From Onthophagus taurus (Eukaryota > Arthropoda > Insecta > Coleoptera > Scarabaeidae): a DNA stretch of 64,000 nucleotides. Below are positions 1-12,485 of this stretch, piece after piece. The notes under the pieces were generated by a model that ran no database searches, was not told the origin of the DNA, and was given only the letters and a program-made list of their open reading frames with translations. How positions within the stretch are numbered: the stretch's first letter is position 1; the number at the start of each line of letters is the position of its first letter. Made by a program: the position numbers and the translations under genes. Where the stretch lies: contig NC_091968.1 of NCBI RefSeq assembly GCF_036711975.1, forward strand, positions 5,952,001-6,016,000. The letters run 5' to 3'.

Positions 1-613
1 CTATTTTGAAAAATAACTTAGTTTTTGAGAAAACCATATTTGAAGTTTTCATAAAATTTACGATGTTGCAATTTTCATCGATAACATCAAAAATTCGCTA
101 TAAAATTAATTTCTTGAATTATCCTTGTGGAAATATCACCAATTATTAATTAAAGTATCCTTTTTTTAATGCAACAAGCCGTTTTGAAAAATCACTTTCA
201 GTTCTTGAGAAATAAATTTTTGAAATAATCGACAATTTTTTCGAATTTGCAATTTTCGCCGATTAAGATTTAAAAATTCGTATAAAATACAGTTCTTGGA
301 ATATGAGTGAAAATTTCCCAAAGTGTTAATAAAAGTGTCCTCTTTCCAATGAACTAACACGTTTTGAAAAATAACTTTTAATTTTTGAGAAAACAATATT
401 TCAAGTTTTGATAAAATTTTCGATGTTACAATTTTCACCGATAAATTTCAAAATTCGCTATAAAATTAATTTCTTGAAGGCTCCTTGTGGAAATACCACC
501 AATTATTAATTAAAGTATTCTCTTTTTAATGCAACAAGCCGTTTTGAAAAATCACTTTTAGTTCTTGAGAAATGAATTTTTGAAATAATCGACAATTTTT
601 GCGAATTTTGCAA
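1..613. repeat. Satellite A array, left part
   Basis: Tandem repeat with a basic unit of about 180 bp that alternates between two diverged versions, giving a dimer of about 361 bp. One version carries GTTTTGAAAAATAAC and ends with CTATAAAATTAATTTC; the other carries GTTTTGAAAAATCAC and ends with CGTATAAAATC. The array enters from the window edge and is cut at 614-626 by a retrotransposon insertion; it resumes at 3,081. Short frames inside it are not genes. Confidence 0.92.
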
Positions 614-626
614 TTTTCGGCGATTA

Positions 627-3067
627 GATAGATAGATAGCCATTTATTGTCACCAACAAAAGAAACAACTCATAAACTTTTTACAATTTAACAAATCAAA
701 ATCAAAATTTAACAGAACGAAATCAAAATTTAAGAAATCAAAATCATACTTTAGCAAATTAATATCAAAAATTTAACAAATTTAAATTTCATCTTTGCTC
801 CTTTTCGCATTCCCGTAATGGGACTGAGTTCGTATGCTCTTGGTATTATTCCGTGTAAAGCCATATTTCCTTGTATATCTCCTTCATTCTTTTCCATTCT
901 TGTCGGTCCCAAGCTACCCTGTGCCATGTTACTCCTCCACTACTCCTTCTTCCCAGCTGGCAGTTGGTCTTCCTTTTCTTCTCTTTTTGTCTATTGGGTA
1001 CCATTCTAAGAGTTTCTTGGTCCATCTCTCATCTTGTACTCTTATAATATGATCCGCCCAATTCCATTTTCGATCCAATACTATTCTTCCAATGTCCTCG
1101 ATGTTTGACTTTTCCCTTATCCATTCTATTGTTTTTTTTGTCTTTCTTCGTAATGCCAATCATCCTTCTATGCATTGCCCTTGCTGTTACCCTAATCTTT
1201 TTAATTATTTTGTTTATTTAATTACAGGGAGGACACACATTTCCCACAATTTTTTCATTTTCTCCATTTTTATGTTTGATTTCCATATACTTTTGTATTT
1301 GCTAATCATTTGCCATCCCATTGCCATTTTCCGTGTTATTTCTTCTCCTGTGTTTTTAGTTGTAATCTTTTGTCCTAGATATACGAAATGCTCTACTTTG
1401 TCGATTTCCTTTCCATTAACAATTATTTTCCTTTCTTTGTTCACAATTTACGTACATTGCTTTTGTCTTGCTCATATTTATCTCCAGACCAGTTTTCTTC
1501 CCTCTTCTCGATATTGTTCCCAGCATTTTCCTTACTTCCGTTTCGTTTCTTCCTATACGTACTATGTCATCTGCAAACTTTAGCCTGTTCAACCATTGTC
1601 CATTTATTCTTATTCCCAGGTCTTTCCATTCTTCTTCTACACACATTGTTTCCAATACTGCATTGAATAGCTTTGCAGAAGTCACGTCATCTTGCTTCAG
1701 TCCATTTCCTAGAGTTATCGTCCTTTTCTTATTGTTCATTTCGATTTTTAGTTTTGAGTTTTTGTATATATAGTTTAATATACGAATATAGTGATCTTCC
1801 ATACCAGACGTTTGTATGACTTGTAAGATTGTTTCTGTTCTTACATTGTCAAACACTTTCTCAAAGTCTACAAATAATAAGAGCATTGTGAAGTCATAAT
1901 CATTCGATTTTTTTATCAGTTGATGCACGACTAAAATATTGTCTGACGTGTGGAAGTTCTTCTTGAATCCTTCGGAGGATGGTAGGTGTTGCTCTATTCT
2001 CCTTGTGGTTATGGACATAAATATTTTATACATCACCGGGAGTAAATTTATTGGTCTGTAATTGTTGATATGTTCCCTATCGCCTTTTTTGTATATTAAA
2101 GCAATTTTAGCTACGAGCCAGCTATCAAGTATCTTTTTTTGTTTCAAACAGTTATTAAAAATTTCCTTCAATATTTTCACTATACGGTTTCCTCCTGCCT
2201 TTATTTCTTCATTTCTTATCTGATCTATACCTCCAATTCTTCCTTCCTTCAGCTTTGATATTACATCACTTACTTCTTCTATCATTATTTCGTATTGTAT
2301 CTGTTCATTCTCTCTCTCTTCAGCCTCCATCATGTCTGCTCCCGCATTCCATTTAATTCCTTTATTTTTCCGTCTTGTTGTATAGTTCCTTATAAAAGTC
2401 GCATATATGTTGCGACTATATATGTTTAATATTTCTGCATCTTCCCTTTTGCTCATACCGTTTTTATCTTTCATTACTTTTATTTTTTTTTGTCCCAGTG
2501 ATTGTTGTCTCACACTTTTTCTTATACTTCCTCCCGTAGTGATTGCATCTTCTAATTATATTATTTTTTTGTTATATGACTATTCTTTCCATTTTTTCCT
2601 TATTAATTTTGATATTTCTGTGTACTCAATCTTTTCTCTTCCTGATCTCTTTATTGTTTCTCTTTTTGTAAATTTGTGCTCCGTTTTTCCTTTTTTTGTA
2701 TCTTTTTGAATATCGTGTGATTACACGACTCGGTCTACGACCTCGTCGTGCAATTCTCCACACTCGTACTGTAATTATGTTTCTAGCCCACTTGTAATAT
2801 AAATAACTATTCCCTCTATAAATTCCACCAACTTTTCTCCACTTTCATTTCTATTCCCAATGCCGAAATTACCAATACATGATTCGTCCTTTTTTTACCA
2901 ACCTTTGCATTAAAGTCTCCCATGACCATGGTATATTTACATTTATCATCATCAATTGCCATCTGTAGGTTTTCATAAAACTCGTCTCTTTCTTCCTCAT
3001 TTGCGGTAGAGGTTGGTGCATATACTTGTATGATTTGTATTCTCCCGGCTTTTTTATTTTTGAGAAC
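627..3067 (-). mobile_element. RTE-type non-LTR retrotransposon, 5' truncated
   Basis: Minus-strand element lying inside satellite A. Its 3' end is at the left and ends in a short (CTAT)n tail. It is bounded by a 13-bp target-site duplication, TTTTCGGCGATTA, at 614-626 and 3,068-3,080. Reading right to left it holds the end of an APE endonuclease domain, the reverse transcriptase, and a C-terminal region. The 5' part of the element, including most of the endonuclease, is missing, as is usual after incomplete reverse transcription. RTE membership is inferred from the motif style (VYAPT, GDFNAKVG, FADDI, VYLGQ) and the microsatellite tail; no search was done. Confidence 0.9.
929..3060 (-). pseudogene. 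RTE ORF2 remnant: endonuclease tail, reverse transcriptase, C-terminal region
   Basis: Broken reading frame of the retrotransposon. At about 3,060-2,815 the minus strand reads IQIIQVYAPTS and then MVMGDFNAKVG, the C-terminal motifs of an APE-like endonuclease. At 2,513-1,416 there is a 365-residue open stretch with NNYRPINLLP, LFVDFEKVFDNV and RLKFADDI, the reverse transcriptase palm motifs (FADD is the catalytic site). The frame then shifts: 1,444-1,214 continues with HFVYLGQ, and 1,159-929 continues with WADHIIR and RKGRPTASW. At least two frameshifts separate these parts, and the normal GD of the motif before the palm is written GLKQDDV. The copy is dead. Confidence 0.88.
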
Positions 3068-3080
3068 TTTTCGGCGATTA

Positions 3081-5515
3081 AACCTTAATTATTCGTATAA
3101 AATCGATTTCTTGGAATATGAGTATGAAAATTTCCCAAAATGTTAATAAAAGTGTCCTCTTTCTAATGAACCAACACGTTTTGAAAAATAACTTTTAGTT
3201 TTTGAGAAAACAATATTTGAAGTTTTGAAAAAATTTTCGATGTTGCAATTTTTATCGATAATTTTCAAAATTCGCTATAAAATTAATTTCATGAAGGATC
3301 CTTGTGGAAATATCACCAATTATTAATTAAAGTATCCTCTTTTTAATGCAACAAGCCGTTTTGAAAAATCGCTTTTAGTTTTTGAGAAAAAAATTTTTGA
3401 AATGATCGCTAATTTTTCGAATTTTGCAATTTTCGCCGATTAAGTTTTAAAAATTCGTATAAAATCCATTTTTTGGAATATAAGTATAAAAATTTCCCAA
3501 AGTGTTAATAAAAGTGTATTCTTTCCCATGAACCAACCCGTTTTGAAAAATAACTTTTAGTTTTTGAAAACACAATATTTGAAGTTTTGATAAAATATTC
3601 GATGTTGTAATTTTTATCGATAATTTTCAAAATTCGCTATAAAATTAATTTCATGAAGGATCCTTGTGGAAATATCACCAATTATTAATTAAAGTATCCT
3701 CTCTTTAATGCAACAAGCCGTTTTGAAAAATTGCTTTTAGTTTTTGAGAAACAAATTTTTGAAATCATCGATAATTTTTCAAATTTTGCAATTTTCGCCG
3801 ATTAAGTTTTAAAAATTCGTATAAAATCCATTTCTTGGAATATGAGTATAAAAATTTCCCAAAGTGTTAATAAAAGTGTACTCTTTCCCATGAACCAACC
3901 CGTTTTGAAAAATAACTTTTAGTTATTGAGAAAACAATATTTGAAGTTTTGATAAAATTTTCGATGTTGCAATTTTTATCGATAATTTTCAAAATTCGCT
4001 ACAAAATTAATTTCATGAAGGATCCTTGTGGAAATATCACTAATTATTAATTAAAGTATCATCTTTTTAATGCAACAAGCCGTTTTGAAAAATTGCTTTT
4101 AGTTTGTGAGAAATAAATTTTTGAAATGATCGATAATTTTTCGAATTTACAATTTTCGCCGATTAAGTTTTAAAAATTCGTATAAAATCCATTTCTTGGA
4201 ATATGAGTATAAAAATTTCCCAAAGTGTTAATAAAAGTGTACTCGTTCCAATGAACCAACCCATTTTGAAAAATAACTTTTAGTTTTTGAGAAAACAATA
4301 TTTGAATTTTGATAAAATTTTCGATGTTGCAATTTTCATCGATAATTTTAAAAATTCGTTATAAAATTAATTTCTTGAAGGATCCTTGTGGAAATATCAC
4401 CAATTATTAATTAAAGTATCCTCTTTTTAATGCAACAAGCCGTTTTGAAAAATTACTTTTAGTTTTTGAGAAACAAATTTTTGAAATGATCGATAATTTT
4501 TCAAATTTTGCAATTTTCGCCGATTAAGTTTTAAAAATTCGTATAAAATCCATTTCTTGGAATATGAGTATAAAAATTTCCCAAAGTGTTAATAAAAGTG
4601 TACTCTTTCCCATGAACCAACCCGTTTTGAAAAATAACTTTTGGTTTTTGAGAACACAATATTTGAAGTTTTGATAAAATAGTCGATGTTGCAATTTTCA
4701 TCGATAACTTGCAAAATTCGCTATAAAATTAATTTCTTAAAGGATGCTTGTGGAAATATCACTAATTATTAATTAAAGTATCCTCTTTTTAATGCAAAAA
4801 GCCGTTTTGAAATATCACTGTTAGTTCTTGTGAAATAAAGTTTGAAATAATCGACAATTTTTTCGAATTTTGCAATTTTTACCGATTAAGTTTTAAAAAT
4901 TCGTATAAAATCCATTTCCTGGAATATGAGTATGAAAATTTCCCAAAGTGTTAATAAAAGTATCCTCTTTCCAATGAACCAACCCATTTTGAAAAATAAC
5001 TTTTAGTTTTTGAGAAAACAATATTTGAATTTTGATAAAATTTTCGATGTTGCAATTTTTATCGATAATTTTAAAAATTCGTTATAAAATTAATTTCTTG
5101 AAGGAACCTTGTAGAAATATCACCAATTATTAATTAAAGTATCCTCTTTTTAATGCATCAAGCCGTTTTGAAAAATCACTTTTAGTTCTTGCGAAATAAA
5201 ATTTTGAAATAATAGACAATTTTTTTGAATTTTGCAATTTTTACCAATTAAGTTTTAAAAATTCGTATAAAATCCATTTCTTTGAATATGAGTATGAAAC
5301 ATTCCCAAAGTGTTAATAAAAGTGTCCTCTTTCCAATGAACCAACCAGTTTTGAAAAATTACTTTTAGTTTTTGAGAAAACAATATTTGAAGTTTTGATA
5401 AAATTTTCGATGTTGCAATTTTCTTCCATAATTTTCAGAATTCGCTATAAAATTAATTTCTTGAAGGATTCTTGTGGAAATATCACTAATTATTAATTAA
5501 AGTATCCTCTTTGTA
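3081..5515. repeat. Satellite A array, right part
   Basis: About 13 further units of the 180-bp satellite in the same alternating dimer arrangement; GTTTTGAAAAATAAC recurs at about 3,178, 3,539, 3,901 and 4,262, a spacing of 361. Divergence between dimers is mostly point changes and one-base indels. The right edge breaks off at about 5,515 into a short unique sequence that is also found at the right edge of the array ending at 20,525. Confidence 0.92.
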
Positions 5516-5625
5516 GAGTTGATTCGTTAGTTAAATCAGCATCAAAAAAGTTCTTTTTGTAGCTTGGATGCAAATAAGTTGACATATCTTATCAGCTTTC
5601 TTATTAATTTCATTTTTATTCAAAT
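5512..5625. repeat. Duplicated flank at the right edge of satellite A (copy 1)
   Basis: About 110 bp beginning AGAGTTGATTCGTTAGTTAA that is not satellite but matches 20,521-20,634 closely (shared TTAAATCAGCATCAA and CAGCTTTCTTATTAAT). In both places it sits immediately right of a satellite A array, so array end and flank were copied as one unit. Confidence 0.8.
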
Positions 5626-5702
5626 ATCCGGATATCCGGCTTTTCGCAAAATCCGTTCCATCACTAATTAAAACATTATTAAATGTCTTTAATTCAACAA
5701 TT

Positions 5703-6174
5703 ATGAGTAGGTGTGGATTTAGTGATTTAGATATAGAAATGTTTTTAAGTCGCTATAACATTGACCCAGATGCTAAAGTTTATACAAGAGATGTTGATAA
5801 ATTGGTGGAAAATTTGCGATCTGAACGTAAATAATTTTTTTAATTATTTATTAATCCAAACTTAATAAGTATTAATTTAGTCCCACAACAAGATAATCAA
5901 CCATCACCTATCCCTCTTAATTTAATTGAAAGTGACGTCCATCATCCATCTATTTTAAAGAAAGGCAATGAAAGCTTCACAACGAGAACTCCAAGTGTAA
6001 CTCCAGCCCTATTTTTGGCGTAAGTTGACCTCAAAAATGATTTGTCAATATTAAAATTTATTTAGTCAGCAGAAACGGTTAGATATGGTTGAGGGAGTTT
6101 TAGGAGATATTGGATATAAGTTAGATCTTTTATTGAATAAGCTGCATGTAATGGAAGCTCGAAAAATGTTATAA
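5703..6174 (+). CDS. Unrecognised small three-exon gene, 123 residues
   Basis: Exons 5,703-5,826, 5,881-6,019 and 6,066-6,174 join in phase into a 123-residue protein. Donors are GTAAAT and GTAAGT; acceptors are both TTTAG. The other possible third-exon acceptors (after 6,069 or 6,072) lead to an immediate stop, so the splice choice is forced. The start is MSRCGFSDLDIEMFLSRYNI. A short overlapping upstream ATG at 5,673 reads only seven codons. The first 41 residues are acidic and mostly helical-looking, residues 42-85 are rich in Pro, Ser and Thr, and the last 38 (from AQQKRLDMVEG) have heptad-like Leu/Ile spacing suggesting a short amphipathic helix or coiled coil. There is no signal peptide or membrane segment, so it is probably intracellular. 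A poly(A) signal follows at 6,200. I do not recognise the family; the three-way phase agreement is the main evidence that it is real. Confidence 0.78.
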
Positions 6175-6199
6175 CACGTCAAATCTAATTAATACAAAC

Positions 6200-6205
6200 A
6201 ATAAA
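6200..6205 (+). terminator. Poly(A) signal AATAAA of the 123-residue gene
   Basis: Canonical AATAAA 26 bases after the TAA at 6,172-6,174, as expected for a compact insect gene. Confidence 0.6.
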
Positions 6206-6390
6206 AGCGAATACAGATACAGAAAAAAGTGAAAGCAACCACACCCATCTCGTTTTGTTTTAATGTCGTAATTGAGCCGAAAACCCGAGCCGGTTATTCA
6301 GAGAAGTTTTATAATAGACCCCATTATAATAACGCATAATGTCTTTAAACACACCGATTACATAGCGTTTTAGTAAAAGTATTCCAAGGA

Positions 6391-6403
6391 ACTCCTTTGA
6401 CCT
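6391..6403 (-). promoter_or_regulatory. Possible nuclear-receptor DR1-like site
   Basis: On the minus strand this reads AGGTCAAAGGAGT, close to the direct-repeat-1 form bound by HNF4/RXR-type receptors. It lies about 190 bases upstream of the TATA box of the cuticle gene. Cuticle genes are commonly under ecdysone-cascade receptors, but a single short match of this kind can be chance. Confidence 0.25.
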
Positions 6404-6580
6404 TTATCGAAAACCTCTGAAAATCTCCTTCATTATTTCGAATAGCGATCCGGCACCGCCCAAGAAGAACCTAGACCTTCTTTTCAACCGAACAAGTTTC
6501 GCGACTTTAAAGTGGATCACACCACCCAATTTTTTCTTTCTTCTTATTTTTATTACGCAAACGATACGCGGCTTTTCGGG

Positions 6581-6588
6581 TATAAAAA
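6581..6588 (+). promoter_or_regulatory. TATA box of the cuticle protein gene
   Basis: TATAAAAA at 6,581, followed 32 bases later by TCAGT at 6,613-6,617, which fits the arthropod initiator. The spacing fits a start of transcription near 6,614 and a 5' leader of about 80 bases to the ATG at 6,696. Confidence 0.75.
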
Positions 6589-6695
6589 CCGATCAAATAA
6601 TCTTAACAGTCATCAGTTCAACATCAACTGTTCTCTTAACAACTTAAGATATTCATTAAGACATTTTTCGTCTATTTCAAACAAACTCATTTAAA

Positions 6696-7306
6696 ATGGC
6701 ATTCAAAGTAAGTGATTTTATTTTTAATTAATTTTGTTGTTTAATTGTTTTTATTCTTTTTAGTTCGTCGTTTTGGCCGCTTTCTTAGCATCTGTCAACG
6801 CTGGAGTTATCCAAGCCCCATTGGCTTATTCCCCAGCAGCTTCAGTCAGCACTGCTTATTATTCCACCCCGGTGGCAGTCGCCGCTCCCGTTGCAATCCA
6901 CGCCCCAGCTGTTGGAGCAACCCATCAAAGCGTTTTAAGATCTTTGGGTGGTAACCAAGCTGTATCCCATTACTCGAAAGCTGTTGATAGCGCCTTCTCA
7001 TCTGTAAGGAAATACGACACGAGAATCACCAACGATGCTGTCTCCGTAGCTCACACCCCAGTTGCTTATGCTGCCCATGCTGCACCAATTTCTTATGCCG
7101 CCCCAGTTGCTCATGCTCCAATCTCTTACGCCGCTCCAGTTGCTCATGCTCCAATCTCTTATTCCGCTCCAGTTGCTCATGCTCCAATCTCTTACGCCGC
7201 TCCAGTTGCAGCCCCAGTTGTTAAAACCGCCGCACTTTCTTACTCACCAGCTGTAGCTGTTGCTCACACAACATTCGAAGGATTAGGTGTTCATTATGCC
7301 TATTAA
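6696..7306 (+). CDS. Cuticle protein, CPLCA type with retinin-like domain
   Basis: Two exons, 6,696-6,707 (MAFK) and 6,764-7,306, joined in phase 0 across a GTAAGT...TTTTAG intron, give 184 residues. Splitting the signal peptide after four codons is typical of insect cuticle genes. The joined start [17 protein letters not shown] is a signal peptide with cleavage after NA. The mature protein is rich in Ala, Pro, Val and Tyr. A central block at about residues 60-100 ([20 protein letters not shown] then [10 protein letters not shown]) matches the retinin-like domain of CPLCA proteins. It is followed by four copies of a repeat built on [11 protein letters not shown]. The product should be a secreted structural component of cuticle. 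TATA box and poly(A) signal flank it. The family assignment is from memory of the motif, not from a search. Confidence 0.92.
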
Positions 7307-7390
7307 GGATTTTGATGACGATTGATTTGGATCTGTAAATTTGTTGGATGTAACTTATTTATTTGTCTGAGTGGTTTATTTTTATTATGT

Positions 7391-7396
7391 AATAAA
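7391..7396 (+). terminator. Poly(A) signal of the cuticle protein gene
   Basis: AATAAA 85 bases after the TAA at 7,304-7,306. Confidence 0.65.
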
Positions 7397-7465
7397 GTTT
7401 TTGAACAAATAATTTTTGACGTTTTTGCTTCTTATCCAACGAAATAACCAATTCCTCCCACAGAA

Positions 7466-10400
7466 AAACAGGTATCTTTCTATAATCAATGTTACCAACT
7501 TAATCATAACAAAATATGAAAGTTATGTAATTCTACATAAAAATTAATTGTAACTTAAATATAAAAAGATGTACAAAAACTTCTTATATAAAAAAGTATT
7601 CCTTATTGACTTAACTAATAATACGACTATACTAGAATCAATATTACCAACTTAATCGCCTCAAAATTACAAAATAAAATAAATTTTCATACTTTTGCCA
7701 ATAAAATTATTGTAACTTAGAATTTTAAGAATTTTTTATGCAAAAATGTTCCTTATTGATCCAACTAACAAATCTATTATAATAAAGGGTTTAATTCCAA
7801 CAACCAATAGTACCAACTTAATTCACAATTATAAAATTATTAAATTTTCAGATTTTTATGAATAAAATTGTTGCAACTCCTAAATAAAACGATACTTACA
7901 ATATTGTTATATTAGATATGTTGCTTATTGATCCAAATAACAAATGTAATAAAAAGGTATCTTTACAAAATCGATGTTACCAACTTTTCACCACAAAATA
8001 TCAAAAAATGTGAAATTTACGTATTTTTATATAAAATTAATTGTAACTTCAAAATAAAAAGATGTAGAAAAAACTTTTTATATAAAAAAGTTTTCCTTAT
8101 CGATCTAACTAATAATACCAATATAGGGATTTGTTCCAAGAATCAATATTACCAACTTAATCGCCTCAAAATTACGAAAATATTAAATTTTCAGATTTGT
8201 ATGAATAAAATTGTTGTAACTCCTAAATAAAACGATACATAAAAATACTTTTATATAAAAAGTTTTCCTTATTGATCCAAATGACAAATTTAATAAAAAG
8301 GTTTCTTTCCAAAATTGATATTACCAACTTAATCACCACAAAATATCAAAAAAAATGAAATTTACATACTTCTACACAAAAATTAATTGTAATATCAAAA
8401 TAAAAAGATGTAGAAGAAACTTTTTATATAAAAAAGTATTCCTTATTGATTTATCTAATAATACTAATATAGGGATTTGTTTCGAAAAGCAATAATACCA
8501 ACTGAATCGCCTCAAAATTACAAAAAAGTAAAATTTTTATATTTTTAACAATAAAATTATGGTAACTTCTAAATAAAACGGTACATAAGAATTTTTTATG
8601 CAAAAAATATTCCTTATTGATCCAACTAACAAATCTAATATAGGGTTCTTTCCAACAATCAATACTACCAATGTAACCGCCTCAAAATTACGAAAATACA
8701 AAATTTTCATATTTTTATGAATAAAATTGTTGTAACTCCTAAATAAAACGATACACAAAAATACTTTTATATAAAAAATGTTCCTTATTGATCCAAATGA
8801 CAAATTTAATAAAAAGGTTTCTTTTCAAAATTGATATTACCAACTTAATCACCACAAAATATCAAAAAAAATGAAATTTACATACTTCTACACAAAAATC
8901 AATTGTAACTTCAAAATAAAAAGATGTAGAAGAAACTTTTTATATAAAGAAGTATTCCTTATTGATTTATCTAATAATACTAATATAGGGATTTGTTTCG
9001 AAAATCAATATTACCAACTGAATCGCCTCAAAATTACAAAAAAGTTAAATTTTCATATTTTTAACAATAAAATTATTGTAACTTCTAAATAAAACGGTAC
9101 ACAAGAATTTTTGTATGCAAAAAATATTCCTTATTGATCCAACTAACAAATGTAATATAGGGTTCTTTCCAACAGTCAATGCTACCAACTTAACCGCCTC
9201 AAAATTACGAAAATACTAAATTTTCATATTTGCATGAATAAAATTGTTGTAACTCCTAAATAAAACGATACACAAATATACCTTTATATAAATAATGTTC
9301 CTTATTGATCCAAATAACAAATTTAATAAAAAGGTATCATTCCAAAATCGATGTTAGCAACTTTATCACCACAAAATATCAAAAAATGTGAAATTTACAC
9401 ATTTCTACACAAAAATTAATTGTAATATCAAAATAAAAAGATGTAGAAGAAACTTGTTATATAAAAAAGTATTCCTCATTGATTTATCTAATAATACTAA
9501 TATAGGGATTTGTTTCGAAAATCAATATTACCAACTCAATCGCCACAAAATTACAAAAAAGTTAAATTTTCTTACTTTTACCAATAAAATTATTGTAACT
9601 TCTAAATAAAACGGTACATAAGAATTTTTTTATGTTAAAAATGTTCCTCATTGATTCAACTAACAAATCTAATATAAAGTTTTATTCCAACAATCAATAC
9701 TACCAACTTAATCGTCTCAAAATTACGAAAATATTAACTTTTCAGATTTTTATGAATAAAATTGTTTTCACTCCAAAATAAAATGATACACAAATATACT
9801 TTTATTTAAAAATGTTCTATATTGATCCAACAACAAATTTAATATAAGGTTTTATTCCAACAATCAATACTACCAACTTAATCGCCTTAAAATTACGAAA
9901 ATATTAAATTCTCATATTTTTATGAATAAAATTGTTGTAACTCCTAAATAAAACGATACACAAATATACTTTTATTTAAAAATGTTCCATATTGATCCAA
10001 CAACAAATTTAATAAAAAGGTATATCTTTCCAAACTCGATATTACCAACTTAATCGCCACAAAATATCAAAAAATGTGAAATTTATGTATTTTTACATAA
10101 AAATTAAATGTAACTTCAAAATAAAAAGATGCAGAAAAAACTTTTTATATAAAAAAGTATTCCGTATTAATTTAACTAATAATACTAGTATAGGGATTTG
10201 TTTCACAAATCAATATTACCAACTTAATCGCCACAAAATTAGAAAAAAGTTAAATTTTGATACTTTTGCCAACAAAATTATTGTAACTTCTAAATAAAAC
10301 GGTACATAACAATTTTTTTATGTCAAAAATGTTCTTCATTGACTCAACTAACAAATCTAATATAAGGTTTTATTCCAACAATCAATACTACCAACTTAAT

Positions 10401-12485
10401 CGTCTCAAAATTACAAAAATATTAATTTTTCATATTTTTATGAATAAAATTGTTGTAACACCTAAATAAAACGATACACAAAAACACTTTTATATAAAAA
10501 ATGTTCGTTATTGATCCAAATAATAAATTTAATAAAAAGGTATCTTTCCAAAACTGATGTTACCAACTTAATCGTCACAAAATATCAAAGAATGTAAAAT
10601 TTACGTATTTCTACATAAATATTAATTGTAATCTAAAAATAGAAAGATGTAGAAAATAATCTTTATATAAAAAAGTATTCCTTATTGATTTAACTAATCA
10701 TACTAACACAGGGATTTGTTCCAAGAATCATTATTACCAACTATGTCGCCTAAAAATTACAAAAAAAATAAATTTTCATATTTTTACCAATAAAATTATT
10801 GTAACTCCTAAATAAAACGATACACAAAAATACTTTTATATAAAAATTGTTCCTTATTAATCCAAATAACAAATTTAGTGAAAAGGCATCTTTCCAAAAT
10901 TGATGGTACCAACTTAATCACCCCAAAATATCAAAAAATGTGAAATTTACGTATTTCTACATAAATATTAATTGTAATTTAAAAATAGAAAGATGTAGAA
11001 AATAATCTTTATGTAAAAAAGTATTCCTTATTGATTTAACTAATCATACTAACACAGGGATTTGTTCCAAGAATCAATATTACCAACTATATCGCCTAAA
11101 AATTAGAAAAAAGTTAAATTTTCATACTTTTGCCAATAAAATTATTGTAACTTCCAAATAAAAGGACACACAAAATTTTTTTTGTGCAAAAAATATTCCT
11201 TATTGATTCAACTAACAAATGTAATATAGGGTTTCATTCCAACAATCAACTTACTACCAACTTAATCGCCTCAAAATTACGAAAATATTAACTTTTCAAA
11301 TTTTTATAAATAAAATTATTGTAACTCCTAAATAAACCAATACACAAAAGTACTTTTATAAAGAAAATGTTCCTTATTGATCCAAATAACAAATTTAATA
11401 AAAAGGTATATTTCCATAATGGATGTTACCAACTTAAATACCACAAAATATTAAAGAATGTGAAATTTATGTATTTTTACATACAAATTAAATGTAACTT
11501 CCGAATAAGAAGATGAAGAAAATTTTTTTATATAAAAAAGTATTCTTTATTGATTTCACTAATAATACTAACTAGGGATTTGTTCCAAGAATCACTATTA
11601 CCAACTTGAACGCCTCAAAATTACAAGAAAGATAAATTTTCATATTTTTACCAATAAAATTATTGTAACTTCTAAATAAAAGGGTACACAAGTATTTATT
11701 TATGCAAAAAATATTCCTTATTGATCCAACTAACAAATCTAATGTAGGGTTTTATTGCAACAATTAATACTACCAACTTAACCGCCTCAAAATTACGAAA
11801 ATACTAAATTTTCAGATTTTCATGAATAAAATTGTTGTAACACCTAAATAAAACGATACACAAAGATACTTTTATATAAAAAATGTTTCTTATTGATCCA
11901 AATAACAAATTTAATAAAAAGGAATCTTTCCAAAATCGATGTTATCAACTTAATGGCCACAAAATATCAACAAATGTGAAATTTATGTATTTTTACACAC
12001 AAATTAAGTGTAACTTCAAAATAAAAAGATATAGAAAAAACTTTTTTATAAAAAAGTACTCCTTATTGATTTAACTAATAATACTAATATAGGGATTTGT
12101 TTCAAGAATCAATATTACCAACTTAATCGCCTCAAAGTTACAAAAAAGTTAAATTTTCATCTTTTTGCCAATAAAATTATTGTAACTTCTAAATAAAACG
12201 GTACATAAGAATATTTTATGTTAAAAATGTTCCTTATTGATTCAACTAACAAATCTAATATAGGGTTTTATTCGAACAATCAATACTACCAACTTAACCG
12301 CCTCAAAATGATAAAATAATGGAATTTTCTATATTTTTACATAAAAAGTAATTGTCACTCCAAATAGAAAAGATTTAAGAAAGCTTTTTATATAAAGAAT
12401 GTTCCTTATTAATCCAACTAACAAAAGTAGCAAGTGGTTTCGTTTCAACAATCAATGTTACCAATCTAATCACCTCAAAAGAACA
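7466..12485. repeat. Satellite B array 1
   Basis: About 29 units of a 172-bp satellite marked by TACCAACTTAATCGCCTC or a variant ending in CACCACAAAATATC. Three diverged unit types follow one another, so the better-conserved period is about 515 bp (for example 8,323 to 8,838 and 8,498 to 9,012). The last unit, at about 12,380-12,485, has a special form (GCAAGTGGTTTCGTTTCAAC) that also closes the array at 31,595. Frames of about 73 codons recur once per 515 bp but are a by-product of the repeat. Confidence 0.93.

Noticed and set aside
1092-1773. Plus-strand open frames of 90-160 codons
   Set aside because: They are antisense to the RTE reverse transcriptase; the coding motifs are on the minus strand.
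6512-6694. 60-codon open frame just before the cuticle gene
   Set aside because: It overlaps the TATA box and transcription start of the cuticle gene and has no coding features.
7928-12074. Repeated open frames of about 73 codons (KINCNFKIKRCR... type) once per 515 bp, also at 25.4-31.4 kb
   Set aside because: They follow the satellite B period exactly, start and stop at satellite landmarks, vary with the unit, and have no splice, promoter or family support. Conservation is explained by the repeat.
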